The notes: a model not told the origin generated them from the letters alone. A stretch of DNA of 64,000 nt from Massilibacteroides sp. (GCF_028705895.1 NZ_JAQWCQ010000001.1:62001-126000); one strand, 5' to 3'. Positions 10,466 to 20,419 are shown, counted from the first letter of the stretch. A program made the numbers and translations.

Positions 10466-10602
10466 AGAAAGAAAGGCAATATAAAGAACCAACTTATAAA
10501 GTGGGACCGAAAACCGGTAAAATTCTGTTGTATGTTTTGTTTCTGCTAAGAATTATTCTTTTTGCAGCTTGTGTCTGGGGTTTATACCTTCTTTTTGGTT
10601 AG
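10462..10602 (+). CDS. Small single-TM protein (46 aa), not in supplied ORF track
   Basis: ATG at 10462 overlaps the TGA of the GH106-like gene (ATGA); reads MKKERQYKEPTYKVGPKTGKILLYVLFLLRIILFAACVWGLYLLFG*. Confidence 0.55.
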   Translation: MKKERQYKEPTYKVGPKTGKILLYVLFLLRIILFAACVWGLYLLFG

Positions 10603-10702
10603 AGAACGAAAATACATCGTTTTTCTTCCTATTTTTGCCTGATATTAAACCAAACGGTCTTGTTTACCGTTATCATGTAAAGACAAGAATTCAAAGGTGT
10701 GT

Positions 10703-13700
10703 ATGAATAAGTGGGTGAAACGAATAGGCATAGTCTGTTTAATACCGGTAGTCTTGGTATTGATTGTCTCGTCGCTCCTTTATATTCCGGCTATTCAGTC
10801 TTATACAGTAAAGAAGGTGACGGATTATGCTTCAGAAGCATCTGGTTTCTTGATTTCGATAGACCGTATCCGGCTCTCTTTTCCATTAAACCTTTCTGTT
10901 CATGGAATAGAAGTACAATCGTCCTCTTTAGATTCTATTCTTTCAATTCAGGAGCTTTCTGTCTCTGTAAAACCTCTTCCCTTATTAAAAAAAGAAGTAT
11001 CTGTTAACGGTGTAAAAGTTGAAAATGCAACTCTAAACACGCTTGACTTGATTGATGGGATGGTTGTCAAAGGCAAAATTGGCTCTCTTTTTCTGAAAGC
11101 GGAGCATATTAATTTGGAAACTGAAAATGCAGTATTGGATTTGGCTGAACTTTCACAAACCGATCTTACTTTAGAAATAACAGGCAAACCAAAAGAAGAT
11201 ACGACAACTACGGCAGTAAACTGGCAAATAGACCTCAAAAAGGTTCTTGTAGATGATTTTAATTTTTCCTTTAAGACGTATGAAGACTCTATGTTGATTT
11301 CTTCTTCTCTCTCCAATACCCTTTTGAGTAATGGTTTACTGGATTTAGGAAAAGAGCAATATTCAATTGAACATGTAAGTCTGAACGACGGGACGTTAAA
11401 CTATAATATGAATTCAAAAGTTCCGGAATCAGGGTTTGATTCGGATCATATTGAATTAACGGACGTTGGATTTTCTCTTGATTCTATCTTTTATAAAGAG
11501 AAAGAAATTAATGCCGTTATTAGAGATTTCAGATTAAAAGAACGGTCGGGATTAGAAATAGTATCCTTGAATGGTGCTGTTCGTGCGGACACTACTTCGA
11601 TTGTGATACCGGAAATTCTTTTAAAAACACCTTATTCGGAGGCCCGTTTGCTTGCATCTATGCCTTGGAGTGTGCTTGATGAGCAGTCAACCGGTACGTT
11701 AAGAGCACTCTTTTCTGCTTTTGTAGGAAAGGAGGATGTGCTTCTTTTCTCGGGTATTCCGGTTTCAGCCCCTTTTGCAACGGCTTATCCTGACCGCGAC
11801 TTGGTGCTTACTGCCGGTGTTGAAGGTAATTTAGTTGATCTGAAAATTAAACAGGCAAAGGTTGAATTAGACAGTGCCTTTACATTAAATGCATTCGGGA
11901 AAATACAAAACATGACAGATAGTATCGGTCGCTCGGGAGAGTTGACCTTTGATGCTTCGACGGATAAATTAGACTTTCTGTTAACTTTGTTTGATGCCGA
12001 AACACAACAAAGTCTGAATCTTCCCCCGGGTATGACGCTGAACGGTAATGCAAGTTTGAAGAGCCAGGTATATCAAACAGATTTTTTGTTTACTGAGAAT
12101 ACCGGAAAAATAGCTCTTGAGGCTACTTATAATACTAAAAATGATGCCTATGAAGCGGTTCTGAAGGTTGATAGCCTTGAACCTGTCCATTTTATGCCGC
12201 AGGATTCTCTGTATTGGTTGACAGCCTTTGTGGAAGCCAAAGGAAAAGGTACGGATCTTTATTCTAAACGCACTTATGCAGACTTAAATGGCAAGATCAC
12301 GGATATTCGTTATGGAGAAAGATCAGTTTCTGATGTCTCTCTGAAGGGGATGTTTAAGGAACATCAGTTTGAGGCCACATTGGATAGCCGGTATCCTTTG
12401 GCGAGGATGACATTGACTTTGTCGGGTTTGTTGGAAAGAAACAAACTTGAAGGGATGTTGATCGCGGATGTGGAAAACATAGACCTTCAGGGATTCCATC
12501 TGACGGAAAACCCGTTTTCGACCTCTTTCCAGCTGTTTACTGAAATAAAGTCCGACTTTAATAAAGATCATTTACTCGATATGACTTTGGGTAATTGGGA
12601 AATGACTACATCAAGTCAACAGTTTAAGCCGAAAACACTTACATTACATGTTCAAAGCAATCCGGATACAAGTCGGGTTTCTTTCCATGCCGGAGATTTA
12701 GGAATTGTTCTTACCGGTACATCGGACTTGATGACGATACAGGAAAAATTGGCAAAGGCGCAGGAAAACGTAAGGCGACAAATAGAACAGGATTCGACGA
12801 TCCATACGGAAGTGTTGCGCCCCGATCTACCTGAAATGTTATTGACTGTGACAGCCAGAAAAGATAATCCGGTATATAATATTTTGCAGTATTTTTTCAA
12901 TTTGTCTTTCACCGGTATAGATATGACTGCCTCTACTTCGCCGGAAAGCGGAATGAGCTTTGATGCCGGTGTATATACCATTATCCGTGATAGCATGTTG
13001 ATAGATACAGTCCGGTTGGCTGTACGGCAAGATACATTAGGATTGCTCTATAATGCGGATGTGATTAAGAAAAAATATCTGAATCAAGAGGCTTTTGCCG
13101 GTGGGGTGTATGGTAAGATTCGTGATTATTATGGTGATGCACAGCTTTATTATAGAGATCAACGTGGAAACATCGGATTAGAACTCGGGATAAGAGCCGA
13201 TAAAGTAGAAGAGGGAATAAAACTGAGCCTTTTCCCTGAAGAACCAATCTTGTTCTTTCATCCATTTTCTTTGAATGAGGATAATTATATTCATATAAAA
13301 AATAAAAAGGATATAGACGCAAACCTGAAACTTACAGGTAATAATAATGCGTCGCTTTGGATTCACTCTATGCCGCTTGAAGGGGTTATGGAAGAACTGC
13401 ATATGGAATTGAGCCAGATTGACTTATCGCTTATGTCAAAAGGCTTTTCTTTTATGCCGAATTTGCAGGGATTATTGAATCTGGACTTACAGTATGCCCC
13501 TATGGATGATTCGTATATGTTGGTGGCCGATGCTAATATTGATAATCTGCTATATGAACGTGGGCGTGTTGGTGAGCTGATGTTTAATGGGGTGTTTCTT
13601 CCGTTAGATAAGCAAAATTCACAGGTGGATATGCACTTCTATCGTGATCGGGAAGAAGTTGTACAGTTAACAGCATTATATACGGCAGGGAAAAAAGACC

Positions 13701-15286
13701 GGATTGAAGGTGAGGCAAATATTACGGATCTTCCGTTAGATATGATTACCCCGTTTATTCCTGATAAGATGGCATCATTGGGTGGAAAACTGAAGGGGAA
13801 TCTCGCTGTGAGCGGAACGACCGACTTGCCTTTGATAAACGGAACTTTATTAACGGATAGTGCATCTGTCTATGTCTCTGCGGCAACATCAACTTATCGT
13901 TTTGAGAATAAGGAGGTGAGTATTAAAAATAACTTGTTGTCATTCAATAAATATAAAGTATTTGCCTCGGGAGATAATCCATTTGTTTTAGATGGAACAA
14001 TCAATATGAACGATCCGGAAAAAATGATGGCGGACTTAACCATGACTGCTGATAATCTCCAATTACTTAATGTGAAGCGAAATAAAGAAAGTCTTGTTTA
14101 CGGAAAGATGTTCGTGAATCTGAACTCCACATTGAAAGGTCCATTAAACTCACTTAAAATGCGTGGTAACCTGCGGGTATTGGGAAATACGGATGTGACA
14201 TATGTAATGGTTGAATCCCCTTTGACCGTGCAGGATCGGTTAGATGGATTAGTTACTTTTACGTCTTTTGCAGATACGTTGTTTAATAAACGCAGAAGGC
14301 CAATGGGGGCTCTTTCCGCAGGAGGAGTAGATATGTTGATGACTATTCGTGTAGATCCTGCCGTACAATTGAAAGTTGATTTAACCCCTAATCGCTCCAG
14401 TTATGTGGAACTTGAGGGAGGGGGAGATCTGACATTTCAATATACACCATTAGGTGATATGCTGTTTAACGGTAGATACACGCTTACGGGAGGCGAAGTA
14501 AGGTACGAACTTCCCATTGTGTCAGCCAAGAATTTTACCATCAAGGAAGGTAGTTATGTAGAATGGAGCGGAGAAATGATGAATCCGCGTTTGAATCTGA
14601 CAGCTACAGAGAGAATACGTACTTCTGTTACACCTGAAGGACAATCTTCCCGACTTGTGAATTTTGACGTCGGAATAAAGATCCAGCAGACTATGGAAAA
14701 TATGGCACTTGATTTTACTTTGGAAGCACCGGAAGATATGAGTATGCAGACAGAACTAACAACAAAAGGAGCCGATGAACGACGAAAACTGGCTGTCGGA
14801 CTATTGGTTACGGGAATGTATGTCGATAAAAATAGTACAGCATCAGGTATGAATATGGGATCTGCCTTGAATAGTTTCTTACAGAATGAAATAAATAATA
14901 TAGCGGGAAGTGCTCTTAAGACAGTCGATATTTCTTTTGGAATGGATACGTATGACGGAGATCGGACGGACTATTCTTTCCGTTTTGCTAAACGGTTTTA
15001 TAATGATCGGATTCGGATCGTAGTAGGCGGACGTCTTTCTTCCGGTGAGGATGTTGGAGAAACACAGTCTGACAATTTTATTGACAATGTATCTATAGAG
15101 TATAAATTAGATGAAAGCGGTAGCCGGTATGTTAAATTGTTCCATAATAAAAATTACGAAAGCATGCTGGAAGGGGAGATTATTGAGACCGGAGTTGGGG
15201 TGGTGTTAAAACGCCGGATGGTTAAATTTTCTGAACTCTTTGATTTCAGAAAAAAGAAAACAGAACCTGTAACTGAAGAAGAATGA
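10703..15286 (+). CDS. TamB / DUF490-family translocation and assembly module protein
   Basis: About 1527 aa, N-terminal TM then AsmA-like repeats; C-terminal NFTIKEGSYVEWSGEMMNPRLNLTATERIRTSVT typical of TamB. Confidence 0.9.
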   Translation: MNKWVKRIGIVCLIPVVLVLIVSSLLYIPAIQSYTVKKVTDYASEASGFLISIDRIRLSFPLNLSVHGIEVQSSSLDSILSIQELSVSVKPLPLLKKEVSVNGVKVENATLNTLDLIDGMVVKGKIGSLFLKAEHINLETENAVLDLAELSQTDLTLEITGKPKEDTTTTAVNWQIDLKKVLVDDFNFSFKTYEDSMLISSSLSNTLLSNGLLDLGKEQYSIEHVSLNDGTLNYNMNSKVPESGFDSDHIELTDVGFSLDSIFYKEKEINAVIRDFRLKERSGLEIVSLNGAVRADTTSIVIPEILLKTPYSEARLLASMPWSVLDEQSTGTLRALFSAFVGKEDVLLFSGIPVSAPFATAYPDRDLVLTAGVEGNLVDLKIKQAKVELDSAFTLNAFGKIQNMTDSIGRSGELTFDASTDKLDFLLTLFDAETQQSLNLPPGMTLNGNASLKSQVYQTDFLFTENTGKIALEATYNTKNDAYEAVLKVDSLEPVHFMPQDSLYWLTAFVEAKGKGTDLYSKRTYADLNGKITDIRYGERSVSDVSLKGMFKEHQFEATLDSRYPLARMTLTLSGLLERNKLEGMLIADVENIDLQGFHLTENPFSTSFQLFTEIKSDFNKDHLLDMTLGNWEMTTSSQQFKPKTLTLHVQSNPDTSRVSFHAGDLGIVLTGTSDLMTIQEKLAKAQENVRRQIEQDSTIHTEVLRPDLPEMLLTVTARKDNPVYNILQYFFNLSFTGIDMTASTSPESGMSFDAGVYTIIRDSMLIDTVRLAVRQDTLGLLYNADVIKKKYLNQEAFAGGVYGKIRDYYGDAQLYYRDQRGNIGLELGIRADKVEEGIKLSLFPEEPILFFHPFSLNEDNYIHIKNKKDIDANLKLTGNNNASLWIHSMPLEGVMEELHMELSQIDLSLMSKGFSFMPNLQGLLNLDLQYAPMDDSYMLVADANIDNLLYERGRVGELMFNGVFLPLDKQNSQVDMHFYRDREEVVQLTALYTAGKKDRIEGEANITDLPLDMITPFIPDKMASLGGKLKGNLAVSGTTDLPLINGTLLTDSASVYVSAATSTYRFENKEVSIKNNLLSFNKYKVFASGDNPFVLDGTINMNDPEKMMADLTMTADNLQLLNVKRNKESLVYGKMFVNLNSTLKGPLNSLKMRGNLRVLGNTDVTYVMVESPLTVQDRLDGLVTFTSFADTLFNKRRRPMGALSAGGVDMLMTIRVDPAVQLKVDLTPNRSSYVELEGGGDLTFQYTPLGDMLFNGRYTLTGGEVRYELPIVSAKNFTIKEGSYVEWSGEMMNPRLNLTATERIRTSVTPEGQSSRLVNFDVGIKIQQTMENMALDFTLEAPEDMSMQTELTTKGADERRKLAVGLLVTGMYVDKNSTASGMNMGSALNSFLQNEINNIAGSALKTVDISFGMDTYDGDRTDYSFRFAKRFYNDRIRIVVGGRLSSGEDVGETQSDNFIDNVSIEYKLDESGSRYVKLFHNKNYESMLEGEIIETGVGVVLKRRMVKFSELFDFRKKKTEPVTEEE

Positions 15287-17595
15287 GGTCAAAAATTAAA
15301 ATAGTCGTGTCGTTAAGTCTGATGATTGTCCTTCTGGCTTCTTGTTATACTACTCGTAATTTACCGGAAGGAGAAGTCTTATATACGGGTATAAAGAATC
15401 TGACTATAGACGATACGGAAAATACAAAGGCAAGCGAAACGGCGAAAGAAGAGATAGAAGCAGCGTTAGCGTATGCTCCCAATAACGCTTTTTTAGGAAG
15501 TTCGAGTGTCCGTACTCCTTTTCCTGTTGGGCTGTGGGTGTATAATGCATTTGTTAACAGAAAAGGAGCGGTCAACAAATGGATATTCGAAACAATGGGA
15601 GCTGAACCTGTTCTTATTAGTGCAGTCAACCCCGAAATACGCGTGAGAGTAGCCAAAAATCTGTTGAACGAACATGGCTTCTTCAATGGTACGGCATCAT
15701 ATGAAATAATACCCGACAAGAAAGATTCTCTGAAAGCAAAGATAAATTATAACATTGTTATGAATGAAGCTTATACGTATGATAGCATCCGGCACATACG
15801 TTTTCGTCATCGTGCGGATACGATCATGCAAATGTATAAGCACCGGCAAATTATAAAACCCGGAGATAACTTTAATGTAATGAGCTTAGAAGAAGAACGT
15901 CAACGTATCTCTACCTTGTTGCGTAATGAAGGGTATTACTACTTTCGTCCTGAACATATCGTTTATCAGGCGGATACAACTATTTCTCCGGGCAAAGTCT
16001 CTCTTAGAGTGATGCGTAATCAGAGTATGCCTCGAAACGCGTTGCGCCCATGGAAAATAGGCAAAGTCTCTGTTTCGCTATACGGTTATGAAAATGAGAA
16101 GCCTACCGACTCGCTCCTTTACAAAGACCTGATGATTTATTACGAAGGTAAATTGCGCATACGACCAACTGTCCTTTATCGGCAGTTAAAGTTTAAAAGC
16201 GGAAATTATTACTCTGAAAGAAGACAGGAACGTACGCAGGAGTCTTTCTCCAAGTTAGGGATATTCCGTTATACGGATATGCAGTATATGCCAAGAGATA
16301 CGTCTCGAAGATGCGATACGCTTGATTTACATATAAGCACAATTTATGACTATCCGTTGGATGGAGAATTGGAATTTAACTTTAAAGCGAAAAGCAATGA
16401 TCATATGGGGCCGGGAACCGTTTTTAGTCTGACAAAAAGAAATCTTTTCGGTGGAGGAGAGTCCTTGACAGGAAGCGTAAACGGATCTTATGAGTGGCAG
16501 ACCGGACGAAGAATTGATGATGCGGGAGGTGTTATAAATAGCTATGAATTCGGGGCCAGTCTTGCCCTGACTTTCCCCCGTGTGGTTTTCCCCGGATTAC
16601 TATATAAAGGGTTGGATAATTATTCAAGTACTACCTTCCGTTTGAATGGTAACCAATTGAACCGAGCGCATTTCTTTAAAATGCTATCGTTGGGAGGAAG
16701 CTTGACTTACGAATATCGGCCGACACGGAAAAGTCAACATATAATAACCCCATTCCGGTTGTCGTATAATAAGCTGACCGATCCGACTCCCGCTTACGAT
16801 ACCCTTTCTGCTGCTAATCCGGCATTGAGGCAGAGTCTTCAGGATCAGTTTATTCCTGCGATATATTATTCGTACACCTATGATAGCCCGGTTAGAAAAT
16901 GGCGGGATCGCATCTGGTGGGAGTTTTCAGTAACCGAAGCCGGTAATCTGATTTCCGGTATTTATGCGTTGAATGGAAAAAGTTTCAACAAACGGGATAA
17001 GACGATTCTGGGGAATCCGTATGCGCAATTCGTGAAACTAACAAATGAATTAAGATACAATCGTTGGATAGACCGGAATCAATCAGTTGTAGGTCGTATT
17101 ATGGTTGGTGCGATTTATAGCTATGGAAATGCCCGCATCTCACCGTATAATGAACAGTTTTTTGTAGGAGGCTCCAACAGTCTGAGAGCTTTTACGATAC
17201 GAAGTATAGGGCCGGGTCGTTTTGTTCCGGATAAGAACAATCGGTATGCCTATATCGATCAGACGGGAGATTTTAAAATAGAAGCGAATCTTGAATATCG
17301 ATTCCGTTTGTTAGGAGATCTGCAAGGCGCCCTTTTTCTCGATGCAGGAAATGTCTGGCTGTTAAGGCAAGATGAAAATCGTCCCGGAGGATATTTGTCT
17401 GACGGAAATTTACTCAAGGATCTGGCTTTAGGCACAGGAGCCGGAGTACGTTATGATATGGATTTTCTTGTGGTTCGATTTGATGTCGGAGTCGGGCTTC
17501 ACCTTCCCTATGACACCGGAAAAAAAGGCTATTATAATATCCCGAAATTTAAAGATGGGCTTGGTTTTCACTTAGCGATAGGTTACCCATTCTAA
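15283..17595 (+). CDS. BamA/TamA-family (Omp85) outer membrane assembly protein
   Basis: Lipobox LLASC; POTRA-like region; C-terminal barrel with GGSNSLRAFTIRSIGPG and LFLDAGNVW; ATGA overlap with tamB. Confidence 0.92.
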   Translation: MRSKIKIVVSLSLMIVLLASCYTTRNLPEGEVLYTGIKNLTIDDTENTKASETAKEEIEAALAYAPNNAFLGSSSVRTPFPVGLWVYNAFVNRKGAVNKWIFETMGAEPVLISAVNPEIRVRVAKNLLNEHGFFNGTASYEIIPDKKDSLKAKINYNIVMNEAYTYDSIRHIRFRHRADTIMQMYKHRQIIKPGDNFNVMSLEEERQRISTLLRNEGYYYFRPEHIVYQADTTISPGKVSLRVMRNQSMPRNALRPWKIGKVSVSLYGYENEKPTDSLLYKDLMIYYEGKLRIRPTVLYRQLKFKSGNYYSERRQERTQESFSKLGIFRYTDMQYMPRDTSRRCDTLDLHISTIYDYPLDGELEFNFKAKSNDHMGPGTVFSLTKRNLFGGGESLTGSVNGSYEWQTGRRIDDAGGVINSYEFGASLALTFPRVVFPGLLYKGLDNYSSTTFRLNGNQLNRAHFFKMLSLGGSLTYEYRPTRKSQHIITPFRLSYNKLTDPTPAYDTLSAANPALRQSLQDQFIPAIYYSYTYDSPVRKWRDRIWWEFSVTEAGNLISGIYALNGKSFNKRDKTILGNPYAQFVKLTNELRYNRWIDRNQSVVGRIMVGAIYSYGNARISPYNEQFFVGGSNSLRAFTIRSIGPGRFVPDKNNRYAYIDQTGDFKIEANLEYRFRLLGDLQGALFLDAGNVWLLRQDENRPGGYLSDGNLLKDLALGTGAGVRYDMDFLVVRFDVGVGLHLPYDTGKKGYYNIPKFKDGLGFHLAIGYPF

Positions 17596-17652
17596 AAAAA
17601 AACATACATTTGTGTCAGTTTGAATAAATTGAACAATAAACAAGAATACAAA

Positions 17653-18612
17653 ATGGCAAATTTCTTTACTTCCTTATTTTCCTCGTCCGTAGAGGAAACT
17701 ACCGACGGAATGAGTAAAAGCGACCGCAAAAAGTTTGATATATTAAAATATGACGGAGTACGGGCTCAGAAAATTGGGAAACTGCCTTATGCAATAAAAT
17801 GTTTTACGGAGGCATTGGCAATAAATGATGATTTGGAAACAATGAGTTATTTAGTTGGAGCCTATACTATGATACACGAACCGGAGAAAGCGCTTGACGT
17901 ATTAGACCAGATGATAAAGTTGGATCCGGAATTACTGACAACACTTTTTACGCGCGTCAGCGTGTTGTTTATGTTGAATAGAGAAAAAGAGGCGATAGAA
18001 GAATGTCTTCATATAATAACCCTGGAACCTTCTAATCATCTTGCTTATTATTTAATGGCGAAAGCAAAGAAGAACTTAGCTGATATGGATGGCGCTCTGG
18101 ATGATATAACAAAAGGAATCGCTGTAAACGAAGACTTTTCAGATGCTTATTTGCTCCGTGCTGAAATTTGGTTGGCGAAGGAAAATGGAAATACAGCTCT
18201 TGATGATATCGAACACGTTATCTCCAAAGAGGGTGAAGAAGAGAATGCTTACTTGTTAAGAGCAAAAATTCATATGTTTTTGAATAATCTTCCAGCTGCT
18301 GAAGAAGATTATAATAAAGTACTTGAACTGAATCCGTTTAATGAAGAGGGTGCTTTGAAGTTGATCGATCTGTTGATTTTGACAGAACGATATGAAGATG
18401 CTTTAATCGCTGTAGATGAGTTGATAGAATTGTCCCCTTCGCTATCAGATGCTTATACGAGACGAGGAAAGATAAAACAACTAACCGGAGACGAGAATGC
18501 TGCTGAGGCGGACATGCAAAAAGCAGAAGAACTACGTAATGTGCAGATTGAACATGGAGGACAGGTTGATTTCAGTAATCTTAATAAAGGGGCACATAAC
18601 GTCTTTGGATAA
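17653..18612 (+). CDS. Tetratricopeptide repeat protein
   Basis: Repeated TPR signatures (AIKCFTEALAINDDLE, AEEDYNKVLELNPFNEEGAL). Start MANFFTSLF favoured over 17620 because TACATTTG (17605-17612) looks like a -7 element. Confidence 0.88.
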   Translation: MANFFTSLFSSSVEETTDGMSKSDRKKFDILKYDGVRAQKIGKLPYAIKCFTEALAINDDLETMSYLVGAYTMIHEPEKALDVLDQMIKLDPELLTTLFTRVSVLFMLNREKEAIEECLHIITLEPSNHLAYYLMAKAKKNLADMDGALDDITKGIAVNEDFSDAYLLRAEIWLAKENGNTALDDIEHVISKEGEEENAYLLRAKIHMFLNNLPAAEEDYNKVLELNPFNEEGALKLIDLLILTERYEDALIAVDELIELSPSLSDAYTRRGKIKQLTGDENAAEADMQKAEELRNVQIEHGGQVDFSNLNKGAHNVFG

Positions 18613-18674
18613 TAGAAATGTAACAAAAGCAACTTTTGCCAGCGAGAAAAAATGACTAAAAAATAGTATCTGCA

Positions 18675-18705
18675 TTTGTTTATCCCAAAAAAGACCTTAA
18701 CTTTG
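18675..18705 (+). promoter_or_regulatory. Bacteroidales sigma-ABfr-type promoter of rpmH
   Basis: TTTG (18675-18678), 19 nt spacer, TAACTTTG (18698-18705): exact match to TTTG-N19-TAnnTTTG. Confidence 0.75.
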
Positions 18706-18759
18706 CAGCCCGAATCGCTTGTGTAAGAAGAAAAAAGATAATAATAAATAGAGAATAAG

Positions 18760-18912
18760 ATGAAAAGAACATTCCAACCTTCCAACAGGAAAAGAAAGAA
18801 CAAACATGGCTTTCGTTCAAGAATGGCTACGGCTAACGGACGCAGAGTATTGGCCGCTCGTCGTGCAAAAGGAAGAGCTAAACTTACTGTATCTGACGAA
18901 TACAACGGATAA
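18760..18912 (+). CDS. rpmH: 50S ribosomal protein bL34
   Basis: [50 protein letters not shown]; below the ORF-track length cutoff. Confidence 0.98.
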   Translation: MKRTFQPSNRKRKNKHGFRSRMATANGRRVLAARRAKGRAKLTVSDEYNG

Positions 18913-18941
18913 TCCGAAGATCGTTTGATTAATGAATAAAG

Positions 18942-18972
18942 AAAGGTATCCTCAAAAGGGATGCCTTTTTTG
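18942..18972 (+). terminator. Rho-independent terminator after rpmH
   Basis: AAAGGTATCCTC-AAAA-GGGATGCCTTTTTT hairpin with T-tract. Confidence 0.75.
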
Positions 18973-19129
18973 CTTATCTGCATTCAATCACATAGCCCGC
19001 TATGCTCATTCACAGGCTCTAAAAAAACGCGCAGAAACGCGAGCGTAATTTTCTCAAATCAGAGAGGGCTTTACGATTGCCCTTTTCAGCCGATAACAAC
19101 ACACAAAAAAATGGATAGTACACAAAGAA

Positions 19130-19148
19130 AAATATAAAGGTTATTTTG
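19130..19148 (+). repeat. Direct repeat copy A: AAAATATAAAGGTTATTTT
   Basis: Identical 19-mer at 19749-19767; related to the hairpin arms at 52259-52311. Confidence 0.8.
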
Positions 19149-19223
19149 GATCAGGCAAAATATCCGGTTGTTATGGTAATCATCCATCGTGATACGTCTA
19201 TACTGCAAACTGGCATTTTAAAG

Positions 19224-19511
19224 ACCAATGTCATCAACTCAAACTTCTTGCTCCACTTTAGTCTTACTATTCATCGAATAATTCCGGCTGAAAGCCGAGT
19301 ATATATCAGCCCAACACAACGTGTTGGGTAATAGGACACCCTTCCTTTGCGGCCTGAAAGGACAGTATAAACCTGTCCTAACATCTGCTATGTTGCCCCT
19401 TCAGGGCGCGAGACTCGTTCTACATCCTTCCCAACGCGTTGCGTTGGGTTATAATATAGCAGGTTTTCAGCCTTAAAACCAAACTGTATAGCTTAAGTTG
19501 ATGACATTGGT
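19224..19511. mobile_element. MITE/REP-like non-coding element with terminal inverted repeats
   Basis: 16-bp perfect inverted repeats ACCAATGTCATCAACT (19224-19239) and AGTTGATGACATTGGT (19496-19511) enclose several nested palindromes; no ORF of transposase type inside. Confidence 0.6.
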
Positions 19512-19748
19512 TTAGAAACTACGCTGAGCAGAGGCTTCCAATAAAATCAATCCCGCTCATATTGCTGATTTACAATACATTAAAATCAATCGAATAGTTT
19601 TTATTTTTGTGTTTTGTTTTGACAAATAGATACTTTTTTCGTTCTTTTGCTTACGCGTAAAAAATGCCCATCCTTGTTTTTTTGATTTATAGCATCGTTT
19701 TAGACCAATAAATATTGTATTTAGACTAAAACAGCCCGTTTTTTACCG

Positions 19749-19788
19749 AAAATATAAAGGTTATTTTTTGAAAAATATCCTTTATATT
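19749..19788. repeat. AT-rich hairpin repeat (AATATAAAGG-W-TATTTTT arms)
   Basis: 19751-19768 and 19771-19788 are inverted repeats with one mismatch; contains the second copy of the 19-bp direct repeat. Confidence 0.75.
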
Positions 19789-20141
19789 CAAAAAAAGAAT
19801 AGAATCTTTTTCCAAAAAGAATAGGGAGATTTTATCCATTGCCTTTTTTTGTTCAATTTTGATAATTCAAAAAAACAGGCATGCCGTATCGTGCGTTTTA
19901 AGTGCGGTTTTTCGGTGTTTGTTTTTCGGGTACATATATTGTCATTTTATTTAATAAAGCGTGTTAAAACAACGCTATTGAAGCCGACGACAATTTGTCT
20001 GAAAATGACAAGTTTTGCTATTATTTTGTTTTTTACTTCGCTTTTTTATATTTGCTGTCCACGATTTGTTTTAACCTATCGAGGTAATCCCATTAAAAAA
20101 CGACATAATCCAAGTGTATAACAACCGGAGTTTCGGACTGA

Positions 20142-20227
20142 AAAGGATATAATTGGACCTTTATATTTTCGGGTAAAATATGTTTCTGATTATCAGTGAT
20201 TTACAAAACGCCTTTTGGGGTGGAATT
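20142..20227. repeat. Dispersed repeat related to 52261-52360
   Basis: Shares AAAGGATATAATTGGA, CCTTTATATTTT, TGATTATCA and CTTTTGGGG-type blocks in the same order with the 52.3 kb region. Confidence 0.6.
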
Positions 20228-20419
20228 CAAGCCTTTTTTCTTTAGATATACCAACCGGATATTCTACTTGTCCGCCTCTTTCTGTAAAAGACTTTTCACT
20301 TTCTGAAAACACCTCTGTTTGGTACCTAATTCCGAATTAAAAGATGTGTTTGCCGGAGGTATTGCTCCTATGTAATGTTTTTTTTCTACTTTTGTCATGC
20401 TTATTATAAAAGAATAGGA

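Noticed and set aside
19146-19331. 61-aa ORF overlapping the MITE-like element
   Set aside because: Runs through the inverted-repeat end and palindromes; no conserved protein features.
19849-20121. 90-aa ORF in the rpmH-PASTA intergenic region
   Set aside because: AT-rich, Phe/Leu/Cys-rich random-looking translation, no evident RBS or family, lies between repeats; not supported as a CDS.
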